From positions 1 to 64,000 of the forward strand of contig JAITUC010000032.1 of the NCBI GenBank assembly GCA_031286585.1: 64,000 nt of DNA, given 5' to 3'. Of the stretch, positions 36,025 to 44,621 are shown in pieces (position 1 is the first letter of the stretch; each line of letters opens with the position of its first letter). The stretch is from Delftia acidovorans (GTDB lineage Bacteria; Pseudomonadota; Gammaproteobacteria; Burkholderiales; Burkholderiaceae_C). The notes under the pieces are model-generated. The model had not been told where the DNA came from. It worked only from the letters and a program-made list of their open reading frames with translations, and ran no database searches. The position numbers and the translations under genes are program-made.

Positions 36025-38499
36025 TCAGAACTCGACCGTGGCGCGCAGCAGCACCTGGCGCGCGTCGCCCATGGAGATGAAGTAGGTGTTGGCGCTCGAC
36101 GGGTAGTAGGTACGGTCGAACAGGTTCTTCACGTTGAGCTGAAAGTGCGTCCTGTAGCCGTTGATCCGCGTGTCATACGTGGCAAAGGCATGGGCCACGG
36201 TGTAGCCCGGCAGCCAGAAGGAATTGGCCGAGTCGCCCGGGCGCTTGCCCACGTACTGCAGTCCGCCGCCCATGCGCAGCCGGCCTCCGCCTGCCGGCAG
36301 GTCGCCGAGCACCTGCCCGAAGTCGTACACGGCCGACAGCGAGGCCGTCTGCCGCGCCACGTTCCACAGCTGGTTGCCCTGGTAGAGCGGGTCCTGCGTG
36401 GTCTTGGCATCCACATAGGCAAAGGCCGCGATGGCGCTCCAGCGGCGGCCCAGCTCGCCGGCCACGTCCACCTCCAGCCCGCGCGATCGCGCCGCGCCCG
36501 AGGTGCGCCAGTCGGTCAGCTTGGTGGCGTCGTTGAACTGGGAGACCAGCACGTTCTTCTTGCGGATGTCGAACAGCGCCAGCGTGCCGGTGAGCTGCCC
36601 TGGCAGGTCCAGCTTGGCGCCGACTTCCCAGGACCGGGCCTCTTCGGGCGCCACGCCCGAGTCGATCACGGCGCCGCTGGCCAGCGGCGCGATGGTGGAG
36701 GTGGGCCTGAGCGACTGCGAGTAATTGCCGTAGAGCGACAGGCCGTTGGCCAGTCGGTAGACCAGGCCGGCGCGCGGCAGCCAGGCCGTGCCGTCGGCCT
36801 GGGTGTTGGCCTTGAACGGGCGGCCCCGGCCGGCGGTCTGGCGCCAGGTCTGGTAGCGCAGGCCGGTGGCCAGCACCCAGCGGTCGCCCAGGTGGATGGC
36901 GTCCTGCAGGAACAGAGACTGGTTGTGCAACTGGTCCCGCTGGTCGCTGTCGCTGGCCGAGACGGTGACGGATGGCTGCTCCAGCCCGTAGATGGGGTTG
37001 AGGTAGCTGAAGGTGGAGGCGGCGGCCTGGCGCAGCAGATCGGAGCGGTAGATCAGCCGGTACTCGGCATCGGCGCCGAACTGCAGGTCATGGCGCAGGC
37101 CGGCCAGCTGCACGCTGCCGTCCACATAGGCCGAGCCATAGCTGTCGGTGCTGAGCGCGCCGTGCGTGGCATCGTTGCTGCGCAGCAGGGTGCCGCGCGC
37201 GGTGTCCACGCCGTTCACGCGCAGCTGGTTGGCGTCGTAGATCTCGCGGTTGTAGCTCAGGTTCAGGTGGGTGGCCCAGCCGCTGCCCAGGCGGTGGTCC
37301 ACGGAGAGCTGGGCCAGGTGGGTCTCGCCCGTCATCTGGTTGAAGGGCTCGTCCAGCCGGCGCGTGGCGGGAAGGTCCAGCGGGCGCCGGGTGACCGGGT
37401 CCAGCGCCGTGCCGCGATCGAAGGGGGTCAGGTACTTGCGGTACTCGTACCAGAGCACGGCCTGCGTGTCGTCGCCATACCAGGCCAGCGAGGGCGCCAC
37501 CAGGGTCTCGCGGTGCTGGCCGAAGTTGCGCCAGTAGTCCTCGTCCACATGGTCGACGACCAGGCGGTAGGCCAGACCGCTCTCGCCGATGGGGCCCGTG
37601 GTGTCCAGCGTGGCGCCCGCGCCGTTGCGCCCGCCCGCATAGCCCGATCCCTGCAGCGACAGCGCGGTGTTCCGGCGCAGCTGCGGCTTCTTGCTGACCA
37701 CGTTGATCACGCCGCCCGGGTCCATGAGGCCGTACAGCAGCGAGGACGGGCCCTTGATCACTTCCACGCTCTCGGCGGCGGCGTTCATGCCGCGCCCCTG
37801 CACCAGGGGCATGCCGTTGTGCATGACGGAGCCGTCGCGGTTGGCGCCGAAGCCGCGCTTCATGATGGTGTCCTGCGTGCTGGCCAGGGTGTTGCCCTGG
37901 GTGATGCCGCTGACGTTGGCCAGCGCCTCGTCCAGGTTGCGCGGGCGCTGGTCGCGGATCACCTGGGCCGGCACCACGTTGACCACCTGCGGGATCTCCA
38001 GCACGGGCGCCGTGGTGCGCAGGCTGGAGGCATCGGGCGTGGGCTGGTAGCGCTCGTCGGCATCGACCGGGGCAGGGGCCGCCCGGGCCACGACGCGCAC
38101 GGCGGGCAGCTCGGTGGCGTCGGCCGCCGCAGCGCCAGCTGTGGCGGGCATGGCCATCTTGCGCACGATGAATTCGCCCGCGCCGCCTTCCACCGCCTCC
38201 AGCCCCGAGCCGGCCAGGATGGCGGCGAAGCCCGCGCCCACGGTATAGCTGCCGCGCAGCCCGCCCGACTGCCGCTGGCGCGTGCTGGCCGGGTCATAGG
38301 ACAGGGCCACGCCTGCAGCCGCCGCAAACTGGCCCAGCACCGACGCCAGCGGGCCGGACTTGATCTGGTAGACCCTGGCGGCCTGGCGGCTTTCCGGCAG
38401 ATGCTCGGCCGCATGGCTGGTGGCTGCCAGCGCCATCGCGGCAGCCAGCAGGCAGGTCAGCGCCGCGCGGGCGGGTGTCGGAGGGATGGGCGTTTGCAT
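36025..38499 (-). CDS. TonB-dependent siderophore receptor with STN signalling domain
   Basis: An 824-residue FpvA/FecA-type transducer receptor. After the signal peptide (AALTCLLAAAMALAATSHAA) comes an STN domain (about 35-90: ARVYQIKSGPLASVLGQFAAAAGVALSYDP), then a plug (RTTAPVLEIPQVVNVVPAQVIRDQRPRNLDEALANVSGI; ESVEVIKGPSSLLYGLMDPGGVINVVSKKP) and a barrel ending in ...VLLRATVEF with terminal Phe. The STN domain contacts the FecR-type regulator encoded immediately upstream, so ligand binding outside is relayed to the sigma factor. Start ATG 38499 is the one followed by the leader peptide. Confidence 0.93.
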   Translation of the reverse strand: MQTPIPPTPARAALTCLLAAAMALAATSHAAEHLPESRQAARVYQIKSGPLASVLGQFAAAAGVALSYDPASTRQRQSGGLRGSYTVGAGFAAILAGSGLEAVEGGAGEFIVRKMAMPATAGAAAADATELPAVRVVARAAPAPVDADERYQPTPDASSLRTTAPVLEIPQVVNVVPAQVIRDQRPRNLDEALANVSGITQGNTLASTQDTIMKRGFGANRDGSVMHNGMPLVQGRGMNAAAESVEVIKGPSSLLYGLMDPGGVINVVSKKPQLRRNTALSLQGSGYAGGRNGAGATLDTTGPIGESGLAYRLVVDHVDEDYWRNFGQHRETLVAPSLAWYGDDTQAVLWYEYRKYLTPFDRGTALDPVTRRPLDLPATRRLDEPFNQMTGETHLAQLSVDHRLGSGWATHLNLSYNREIYDANQLRVNGVDTARGTLLRSNDATHGALSTDSYGSAYVDGSVQLAGLRHDLQFGADAEYRLIYRSDLLRQAAASTFSYLNPIYGLEQPSVTVSASDSDQRDQLHNQSLFLQDAIHLGDRWVLATGLRYQTWRQTAGRGRPFKANTQADGTAWLPRAGLVYRLANGLSLYGNYSQSLRPTSTIAPLASGAVIDSGVAPEEARSWEVGAKLDLPGQLTGTLALFDIRKKNVLVSQFNDATKLTDWRTSGAARSRGLEVDVAGELGRRWSAIAAFAYVDAKTTQDPLYQGNQLWNVARQTASLSAVYDFGQVLGDLPAGGGRLRMGGGLQYVGKRPGDSANSFWLPGYTVAHAFATYDTRINGYRTHFQLNVKNLFDRTYYPSSANTYFISMGDARQVLLRATVEF

Positions 38500-38614
38500 T
38501 CGGGTTTCCTGGCCATGGACAGCGGTGAGACAAGGGCTTTCATGAAGGGAGCCGAACGAGATCGCAAAAGATGAAAACTGGCCGCGAAGTTTTTTGTGCG
38601 GCATGGGGAAGCGG

Positions 38615-39640
38615 CTAGACCGGCGCCAGGGTCAGCCAGTAGCGCGACAGGCCGGCCGCGCGCACCGGGAAGGCGCGGGTGATGACGGCCAGCGCCCTGT
38701 CCGTGTCGGCCAGGGGGAACACGCCGGAGACGCGCAGGTCGGCCACGGCCGGGTCGCAGGCCAGGCGGCCGGGCCGGTAGCGTGCGAGTTCGCGCACCAC
38801 GTCGTCCAGCCGCCAGCCGTCCACGATGAGGCTGCCGCCCACCCAGCTGGCCAGGGCCGGGTCGGCGGCCTGGGCGGGCAGCATGCCGTTGCGGCTGAAG
38901 CGGGCCTGCTGGCCGGCCTGCAGCCGCAGGCTGCGGCTGGCGTCCTGCAGGGGCTGGATTTCCACGGCATCCTGCAGCACGCTCACCACGGTGTCACCGC
39001 TCTCGCCTCCCTCGCTGCGCACGGTGAAGCGCGTGCCCAGCGCCAGGATGCGTCCCTGCGGCGTGTGCACCATGAACGGGCGGCCCTCCTTGGCGCCCGC
39101 GCTGGGGCCGGCCAGGGAATGGGCGGTCTGCACCAGGATCTCGCCCTCGCGCAGCACCAGCAGCCGGCGCGTGGGGTCCATGGACACGTCCACCGAGGTC
39201 CGCGTGTTCAGCGTCAGTTCGGACCCGTCGGCCAGCGTGACGGCGCGGCGCTCGCCCGTGCCGGTGCGGTAGTCGGCCAGCCAGGAGCGCACGCCGCCCT
39301 GCCCGCCGGCCAGCTGCCATGACAGGCCTGCCACGGCCCCGCTGCCCACCAGTGCGCCGATGCCGCGCAGCACCCGGCGGCGGCTGCGCCGGCTCGCCTG
39401 CAGCGTGGAGGCGGCCAGGTGGCCCGGCACGCGCTGCAGCATGGACTGCAGGGCGTCGAAATGCCGCCATGCGCGCTGGTGCTCGGGGTGGGCCTCATGC
39501 CAGCGCTGCCAGGCGGCACGGTCGGCGTCGGTGGCCTCGCCGGAGCACAGGCGCGCGTACCAGGCGATCGCTTCCTGGCGCACGCGCGCCTGGATCCGGG
39601 TGTGCGCCGCTGCATCGCTGGCCGAAGGGGAAGGATTCAT
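38615..39640 (-). CDS. FecR-family anti-sigma/sigma-regulator
   Basis: A 341-residue inner-membrane regulator: cytoplasmic DUF4880-type N-terminus (about 25-70, EAIAWYARLCSGEATDADRAAWQRWHEAHPEHQRAWRH), one hydrophobic segment at about 88-108 following an arginine-rich stretch, and a periplasmic FecR domain (DYRTGTGERRAVTLADGSELTLNTRTSVDV). ATG 39640 overlaps the sigma-factor stop in ATGA, so sigma and regulator are translationally coupled. The full signalling chain receptor-FecR-sigma is encoded here in order. Confidence 0.92.
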   Translation of the reverse strand: MNPSPSASDAAAHTRIQARVRQEAIAWYARLCSGEATDADRAAWQRWHEAHPEHQRAWRHFDALQSMLQRVPGHLAASTLQASRRSRRRVLRGIGALVGSGAVAGLSWQLAGGQGGVRSWLADYRTGTGERRAVTLADGSELTLNTRTSVDVSMDPTRRLLVLREGEILVQTAHSLAGPSAGAKEGRPFMVHTPQGRILALGTRFTVRSEGGESGDTVVSVLQDAVEIQPLQDASRSLRLQAGQQARFSRNGMLPAQAADPALASWVGGSLIVDGWRLDDVVRELARYRPGRLACDPAVADLRVSGVFPLADTDRALAVITRAFPVRAAGLSRYWLTLAPV

Positions 39641-40152
39641 GCGCCGTCTGCCACGATCAGGTAGCAGTGCTCCAGCGCCTTGAGCATGTAGTTGTTGACG
39701 GTGCGTACCGTCACCTGCAGCCGGGCGGCGATCTGCGCATAGGTCAGGCCTTCGAGCTGCGAGAGGATGAAGGCCTGGCGCACGGCGGGCTTCATGCCGT
39801 CGAGCATGGCGTCGATGGCCACCAGGGCTTCCAGCACGATGGCCCGCGCCTCGGGCGAGGGCGCCTGCGGCACGGGCAGGGCGGCCAGCGATTCCAGATA
39901 GGCCCGCTCCAGCGCCCGGCGCCGGTGGAAGTCCACCACCAGGCCGTGGGCGATGGTGGTCAGGTAGGCGCGGGGGTCCACCGGGTCCGCCCGCTCCTTG
40001 CGGCCGAGCAGGCGCACGAAGGTGTCGTGGGCCAGGTCGGCGGCATGGTGGGAGCAGCCCAGTTTTCTGCGCAGCCAATCGCGCAGCCATCGGTGATGGT
40101 CACGATAGAGCGACTGGACCTCGTTGTGCAGCGCGAATTCGCCGGATGACAT
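39637..40152 (-). CDS. FecI-type ECF sigma factor
   Basis: A 171-residue extracytoplasmic-function sigma factor of the iron-starvation group: sigma-70 region 2 (LHNEVQSLYRDHHRWLRDWLRRKLGCSHHAADLAHDTFVRLLGR, with the DLAHDTF motif) and region 4 (RQAFILSQLEGLTYAQIAARLQVTVRTVNNYMLKAL). Start ATG 40152 gives the usual short N-terminus. A Fur-box-like element lies about 50 bases upstream, so transcription is probably repressed with iron. It is the promoter-proximal gene of the five-gene run down to 33009. Confidence 0.93.
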   Translation of the reverse strand: MSSGEFALHNEVQSLYRDHHRWLRDWLRRKLGCSHHAADLAHDTFVRLLGRKERADPVDPRAYLTTIAHGLVVDFHRRRALERAYLESLAALPVPQAPSPEARAIVLEALVAIDAMLDGMKPAVRQAFILSQLEGLTYAQIAARLQVTVRTVNNYMLKALEHCYLIVADGA

Positions 40153-40202
40153 GCTGACCCCCACAACCGCAAAGATGAATCCCCTGATATCAATGACTTA
40201 AT

Positions 40203-40221
40203 GCGATTGGTTCTCATTTTA
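40203..40221 (-). promoter_or_regulatory. Fur-box-like sequence upstream of the first FecI-type sigma gene
   Basis: Minus-strand TAAAATGAGAACCAATCGC matches the 19-bp Fur consensus at 12 positions by eye, including the AATGA-AA core. It is about 50 bases before the sigma-factor start, a usual promoter position. Confidence 0.6.
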
Positions 40222-40257
40222 ACAATGAGGTCTTCCGGGCTGCCGGGGTGGGTATTG

Positions 40258-40281
40258 GCAGGCCCCGGCCCGGGGGCCTGC
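40258..40281 (-). terminator. hairpin after the third TonB receptor gene
   Basis: Perfect 9-bp arms GCAGGCCCC (40258-40266) and GGGGCCTGC (40273-40281) with a six-base loop, starting eight bases past the minus-strand stop at 40289. There is no U tract, so it may stabilise the 3' end or act with Rho rather than terminate alone. Confidence 0.45.
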
Positions 40282-40288
40282 ATGCGGG

Positions 40289-42814
40289 TCACCAGGTGTG
40301 CGCGTAGCTGATCTTCAGCACCGTGCCGGCCGCTGGCAGGCGGCTGGTGTTGTTGTTGCTGCGCAGCAGCTGGCTGTAGAGCGGGAAGTACTGGCGGTTG
40401 AACAGGTTTTCCACGCCCAGGGACACGCGGTTCCTGGGGTCGATCTTCCACTGGCTTATCAGGTCCACCGTGGTGTAGCCCCGCGTGTCATAGCGGCCGA
40501 AGCCGGTCTTGCCGTCCAGGCGGTAGTCCTTGGCGGCATACGAGGTGGCCTGCAGGCGGTGGCTCCAGCGGGCGTCGGGCCGGTACTCCACATAGGCCGT
40601 CAGCTTGAGCGGCGGGATGCGAAAGCCCGTCATGTCCTGGTAGCCGCTGGCGGCCTGGGGCAGCTCGCGGCCCTTCATCCAGGTGAAGCTGCCGCCCGCG
40701 CTCCAGTGGTCGTCGTCGCTGAAGTAGTCCAGGCCGCCTTCGATGCCGTGGATCTTCTCGCGGGTGCGCAGCAGGGACAGGCCGTTGTTGAAGCTTTGCA
40801 CGGCGCCCAGGTTGGAGCGCGACTGGAAGACGCTGAGATTGGCCATCACGTTGGAGAACTTGCCGCGCCAGCCCATTTCATAGGTGTTGGTCTTGACCGC
40901 CTGCAGGTTGGAGTTGCCCAGGTTGAAGGCCGGCGTGGCATTGCGCACCACCACGCCGATGTCCGGCAGCTCGAAGCCCTGGCTGTACGAGGCATAGAAC
41001 TCCTGGCCCTTGATCGGCGTGAAGACCGCGCCCAGGTTGTAGGTCCAGGCGTTGTACTGGACGGTGCCGCCATTCACGGACTGGGGGTTGGGCACCCGCG
41101 ATTGCGACAGCGGAGTGAAGTCGTTGAAGCTGGCCTGGGCGCGGTCGTAGCGGATGCCACCTTCGGCCGACCACTGGTCGCTGAACTGGTGCTGCAACTG
41201 GGCGAATGCGCCGATGCTGCGCGTGGTGACCGGCGGCATGTAGACCAGGCGGCCGGTCTTGTGGAAGACCAGGCCGCCGCTGGCGTCATAGGCCCGGGGA
41301 TCGAAGATGTCGATGGGCATGTCGGTGCGCTCCTGGTGGAAGTCCGCACCCCAGATCAGCAGGCTTTTCTTGCTGGCGCCCAGCGGCGTCTTCAACGTCA
41401 GGCGCCCGCCGAAGACCTCGGAGTTCTGCATGGACTGATCGACATTGGCGCCCCGCACCGGCACGGCGCGGGCGTCGAAGGGCGCAAACCGCGTGAAGAA
41501 ATCCCGGTAGTAGAGCTGGGCGGCCAGCGTGCTGCCCGCGATGTCACGGTTCTCGTAGTCCAGCCCCAGCATGGTGTTCCGGATCTGGTTCTGGTCGGCC
41601 AGCATCAGGCCCTTGATGGGACGGGCCGCCGCCGTTCCGGCCGGCAGCCGCGCCACCGACGGGTCGGAGGCATAGTCCGTATCCTGGGCCGCGTTGTAGT
41701 GGCTGGCGGTCAATTGCAGGCGCTGGTCGGCGTCGAGCCTGAAGCCGATCTTGGCCGAGGCGTTGTAGATGTTGGAATCGAACAGGTCGCCCTGGCTGGG
41801 TTCGGGCGCAATGCGGTTTCCCTTGGCGTCGAAGGCGCCGCCCATGTGCCTTGCGCCCAGGCTCACCGAGTAATCGACCACCTCGCCGCCGCCGGACAGG
41901 TAGTGCTGCACCTCGCCGCCCAGCCCCGCGCCGCGCAGGCGGGACAGGGGTGCCGAGCCGGTGACGATGGTCTCGGCCCGCGTCTCGCCCGAGGGCCGCT
42001 TGGTGCGAATGGAGACAATGCCGCCCGCCGCGCCGCTGCCGTAGATGGCGCTGCTGCCGCGCAGCACTTCGATCTGCTCGATGTCGGCCGGGTTGATGTT
42101 GGCCAGGTTCCTGGACGAGTCGCGGTTGGTGTTCAACGGAACGCCGTCCACCAGAACCAGCATGTTGCGGCCCCGCAGCGTCTGGCCGTAGTCGGTGATG
42201 GTGTGGCTGGAGTCCGCCATGCCCGGAACCACCTTGCTGAGCATGGTGGCCAGGCTGTCCGAGCCCTGGCGCAGCTGCTCGACCTCCTGGCCTTCCAGGA
42301 TCGTGACCTGCCGCGAGGGCGCGACCAGGTTGTTCTGCGTGCGCGCGGTCACCGTGATGGCGGCAAGCTCCGTGGCCTGTGCTGCGACCTGGGATGCGGC
42401 CGGCGCTGCGGGCACGGCCGCTGCAGCGGACGGCGCCTGGCGGGCCGCCGCAGGCAGCTTCTCCAGCGCGTAGTTGCCCGCACCCACGCGGCGCGCTGTC
42501 CAACCCGACGTGTCCAGCAGCTGCGCAAAGCCGTCCTCCACGGAGAACGTGCCGGACAGGCCGCGTGTCTCCATGCCGCCGAGCTGCTGCAGGTCCATGC
42601 CCAGGTTCACGCCTGCCTGCGCGGCAAAGGTCATCAGCGCCGGGCCCAGCGGACCTGGCTGGATCTGGTAGCTCCTGGCCGCGGCGCTGGCTGCCGGCTC
42701 GGCCGCCTGGACTGGCAGCGCGTGCAGCAGCAGCGAGGTGCTGACGGCCAGGGCCGCCAAGGCGGTGGCGCGCAGGCTCGCGCGTGGTCGGGCGGTGGAA
42801 GAAGGGGAGTGCAT
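40289..42814 (-). CDS. TonB-dependent receptor with STN domain (second iron-signalling set)
   Basis: An 841-residue outer-membrane receptor with signal peptide (ATALAALAVSTSLLLHALPVQA), STN domain (about 48-100: ARSYQIQPGPLGPALMTFAAQAGVNLGMDLQQLGG), an Ala-rich linker, plug (VTILEGQEVEQLRQGSDSLATMLSKVVPGM; IEQIEVLRGSSAIYGSGAAGGIVSIRTKRP) and barrel ending in ...LKISYAHTW. The plug style, with LVDGVPLNTNRDSSRNLANI, resembles catecholate/ferric-chelate receptors. GAGGA precedes ATG 42814. FecR and sigma genes are directly upstream on the same strand. Confidence 0.92.
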   Translation of the reverse strand: MHSPSSTARPRASLRATALAALAVSTSLLLHALPVQAAEPAASAAARSYQIQPGPLGPALMTFAAQAGVNLGMDLQQLGGMETRGLSGTFSVEDGFAQLLDTSGWTARRVGAGNYALEKLPAAARQAPSAAAAVPAAPAASQVAAQATELAAITVTARTQNNLVAPSRQVTILEGQEVEQLRQGSDSLATMLSKVVPGMADSSHTITDYGQTLRGRNMLVLVDGVPLNTNRDSSRNLANINPADIEQIEVLRGSSAIYGSGAAGGIVSIRTKRPSGETRAETIVTGSAPLSRLRGAGLGGEVQHYLSGGGEVVDYSVSLGARHMGGAFDAKGNRIAPEPSQGDLFDSNIYNASAKIGFRLDADQRLQLTASHYNAAQDTDYASDPSVARLPAGTAAARPIKGLMLADQNQIRNTMLGLDYENRDIAGSTLAAQLYYRDFFTRFAPFDARAVPVRGANVDQSMQNSEVFGGRLTLKTPLGASKKSLLIWGADFHQERTDMPIDIFDPRAYDASGGLVFHKTGRLVYMPPVTTRSIGAFAQLQHQFSDQWSAEGGIRYDRAQASFNDFTPLSQSRVPNPQSVNGGTVQYNAWTYNLGAVFTPIKGQEFYASYSQGFELPDIGVVVRNATPAFNLGNSNLQAVKTNTYEMGWRGKFSNVMANLSVFQSRSNLGAVQSFNNGLSLLRTREKIHGIEGGLDYFSDDDHWSAGGSFTWMKGRELPQAASGYQDMTGFRIPPLKLTAYVEYRPDARWSHRLQATSYAAKDYRLDGKTGFGRYDTRGYTTVDLISQWKIDPRNRVSLGVENLFNRQYFPLYSQLLRSNNNTSRLPAAGTVLKISYAHTW

Positions 42815-42911
42815 GGTGTTCTGTCCTCTGGGCGGTCGATGAAAGTGCTTTTCACACCCCTTGACAGGCGAGAACGAAAAACCGGACAGGCCACGGCAGA
42901 AAAAATCCAAA

Positions 42912-43865
42912 TCAGCGCCGCGCTACCGTCACCCAGTACCGGCTGCGCTCGTGCACGCGCACCGGCAGGGTCCGGGCCAGCAGGGCCAGGATGCGGTCGG
43001 TGTCATTCAGCTGGTAGGTGCCGGAGACGCGCAGGTCGGCGACATCGTCGTCGCAGCGCAGAATGCCTTCGCGGTAGCGCGACAGCTCGGCCAGGAAGTC
43101 CTGCAGCCGCAGGTTCTCGGCATAGAGCACGCCCAGCGTCCAGGCAGCGTCCTGCGCCGCCACCGGGCGGGTGGCGCTGGCGCCATGGCCATCGAATTGC
43201 AACTGCTCCCCCGCATGCACCACCACCGCCGTGGTGGAGGCTGCCGGCGTGACGCGCACCGCGCCTTCCAGCACGGCCAGCGCCGTGCCGCGGCCGAGCT
43301 TGCGCACGATGAAGCGCGTGCCCAGGGCCTGCATCTGGCCGTCGTCTGTCTGCACCATGAAAGGCTGGGAGGCATAGGGCGGGGCATGCGCGGTCTCGAC
43401 CAGGATTTCCCCCGCGTGCTGGCGTATGCGCCGCGCCGTGCCATCCATGCGCACGCTGATGGCCGAGGCCGTGTTCAGCTGCACGCGGCTGCCATCGGCC
43501 AGCGTGACGGCGCGGCGCTCACCCCTGGCCGTGCGGTAGTCGGCCGTCCAGTCCTGCCAGGGCAGGTGGCGCCAGGCCAGCCAGCCCAGCGCGGGCGTGG
43601 CCAGGGCCAGCACCGCCGAACGCAGCAGCTGGCGCCGTGCGGCCGATGGCCGGGCGCGGTTGAGCGTGGCCATGCCGACGGCGGCAGGGACGGTGTTCAA
43701 GTGGCCCTTGAGCTGCTCGGCGCACTGCCAGACATGCTCATGCCGGCTGCTCTGGCTTCGCCAGCGTGCCAGCTCGGCCTGCTCGGCGGCGCTGAAGTCC
43801 GAGGCGTGCCTGCGGGCCAGCCAGCGGGCGGCCTCGTCCAGGATGCGCGCGTCTGCGGCCTGCAT
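42912..43865 (-). CDS. FecR-family regulator (second set)
   Basis: A 317-residue FecR protein: DUF4880-like N-terminus (ILDEAARWLARRHASDFSAAEQAELARWRSQSSRHEHVWQ), an Arg-rich segment and one hydrophobic helix (about 80-98), and a periplasmic FecR domain (DYRTARGERRAVTLADGSRVQLNTASAISVRMDG). Start ATG 43865 has GGAG about nine bases ahead and lies two bases after the sigma stop; an in-frame ATG at 43895 would overlap the sigma gene. It resembles the first FecR (38615-39640) strongly in the RRAVTLADGS region, suggesting an old duplication of the system. Confidence 0.92.
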   Translation of the reverse strand: MQAADARILDEAARWLARRHASDFSAAEQAELARWRSQSSRHEHVWQCAEQLKGHLNTVPAAVGMATLNRARPSAARRQLLRSAVLALATPALGWLAWRHLPWQDWTADYRTARGERRAVTLADGSRVQLNTASAISVRMDGTARRIRQHAGEILVETAHAPPYASQPFMVQTDDGQMQALGTRFIVRKLGRGTALAVLEGAVRVTPAASTTAVVVHAGEQLQFDGHGASATRPVAAQDAAWTLGVLYAENLRLQDFLAELSRYREGILRCDDDVADLRVSGTYQLNDTDRILALLARTLPVRVHERSRYWVTVARR

Positions 43866-43867
43866 GC

Positions 43868-44392
43868 TCAGCGCTCCAGCATCGCCAGCAGACATTGCCG
43901 GAAACCCTGCGCCATGTAGCGCGTCACGGTGCGCACGCTCAGCTGCATGTGGGCGGCAATGTCCTCGTAGGACATGCCTTCGAGCTGGGACATGAGAAAG
44001 GCCGTGCGCACCTTGGCGGGCAGGGCGTCCAGCAGCGCGTCGAGCTCCTGCAGCGTCTCCAGCAGCATGGCCCGTGCTTCCACGGACAGCACGGTGGCCG
44101 GGGGCAGAAGGTGCAGGGATGCCAGGTAGGCCTGCTCCAGCGAGCGGCGCTCCAGGTGGTTGACCAGCAGCCGCCGGGCCACCGTCGTCAGGTAGGCGCG
44201 GGGCTCCTGGATGTCCTCGATGGCCTGTGTCCTGGCGCTGGCCCAGATGCGTGTGAACGTGTCCTGGGCCAGGTCGGCCGCATCGCAGCGGTTGTCCAGC
44301 CTGCGCTGCAGCCAGGCGACCAGCCAGTGGTTGTGCTGCGCGTACATGCTGCCCAGAGCCTGGCTGGCGCCACTGTCGGTGGATGGATGCAC
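43868..44392 (-). CDS. FecI-type ECF sigma factor (second set)
   Basis: A 174-residue ECF sigma factor: region 2 with CDAADLAQDTFTRIWA and the EPRAYLTTVARRLLVNHLERR segment, region 4 with RTAFLMSQLEGMSYEDIAAHMQLSVRTVTRYM. The likely start is GTG 44392 with AAAGG about eight bases upstream; an internal ATG at 44347 is an alternative. A clear Fur-box-like sequence lies about 55-70 bases upstream. It should direct transcription of the receptor gene at 40289-42814. Confidence 0.9.
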   Translation of the reverse strand: MHPSTDSGASQALGSMYAQHNHWLVAWLQRRLDNRCDAADLAQDTFTRIWASARTQAIEDIQEPRAYLTTVARRLLVNHLERRSLEQAYLASLHLLPPATVLSVEARAMLLETLQELDALLDALPAKVRTAFLMSQLEGMSYEDIAAHMQLSVRTVTRYMAQGFRQCLLAMLER

Positions 44393-44445
44393 GTACCGGG
44401 CCTTTCGTCTTGTGCGTCAAAGAACTCCCGGTATTTTATCCAGTT

Positions 44446-44464
44446 GATATGAATTCTCATTTGC
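44446..44464 (-). promoter_or_regulatory. Fur-box-like sequence upstream of the second FecI-type sigma gene
   Basis: Minus-strand GCAAATGAGAATTCATATC matches the 19-bp Fur consensus at 13 positions by eye and contains the AATGAGAAT core. It sits in an AT-rich island in an otherwise GC-rich stretch. Confidence 0.7.
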
Positions 44465-44621
44465 ATTGACTGCGAGGCCCGTGCTGCGGTCCCTGGGATG
44501 CCGCATGGAATGATTCTCTATCCATTTCCGGCCTGGGTGTCCCATGTCCCACGCGTCCGCTGTGCCCGTGGACGAGTTGAACGAGCGCAACCTCTGCCAT
44601 CCCCGGCGCAAGCCCTGGCCG

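Noticed and set aside
35752-38574. A 940-codon open frame antisense to the STN-type receptor gene
   Set aside because: The opposite strand encodes a clear TonB receptor; the antisense translation is His/Gly/Val/Gln-rich, as expected for a shadow frame in GC-rich DNA, with no family motifs.
38581-38602. GCCGC/GCGGC hairpin between FecR and the receptor gene
   Set aside because: Only a 5-bp stem with a T-rich loop on the non-coding strand; not a convincing terminator or attenuator.
40298-43252. A 984-codon open frame antisense to the third TonB receptor
   Set aside because: It spans a receptor gene, a gap and part of the FecR gene on the other strand, and its composition is that of a shadow frame.
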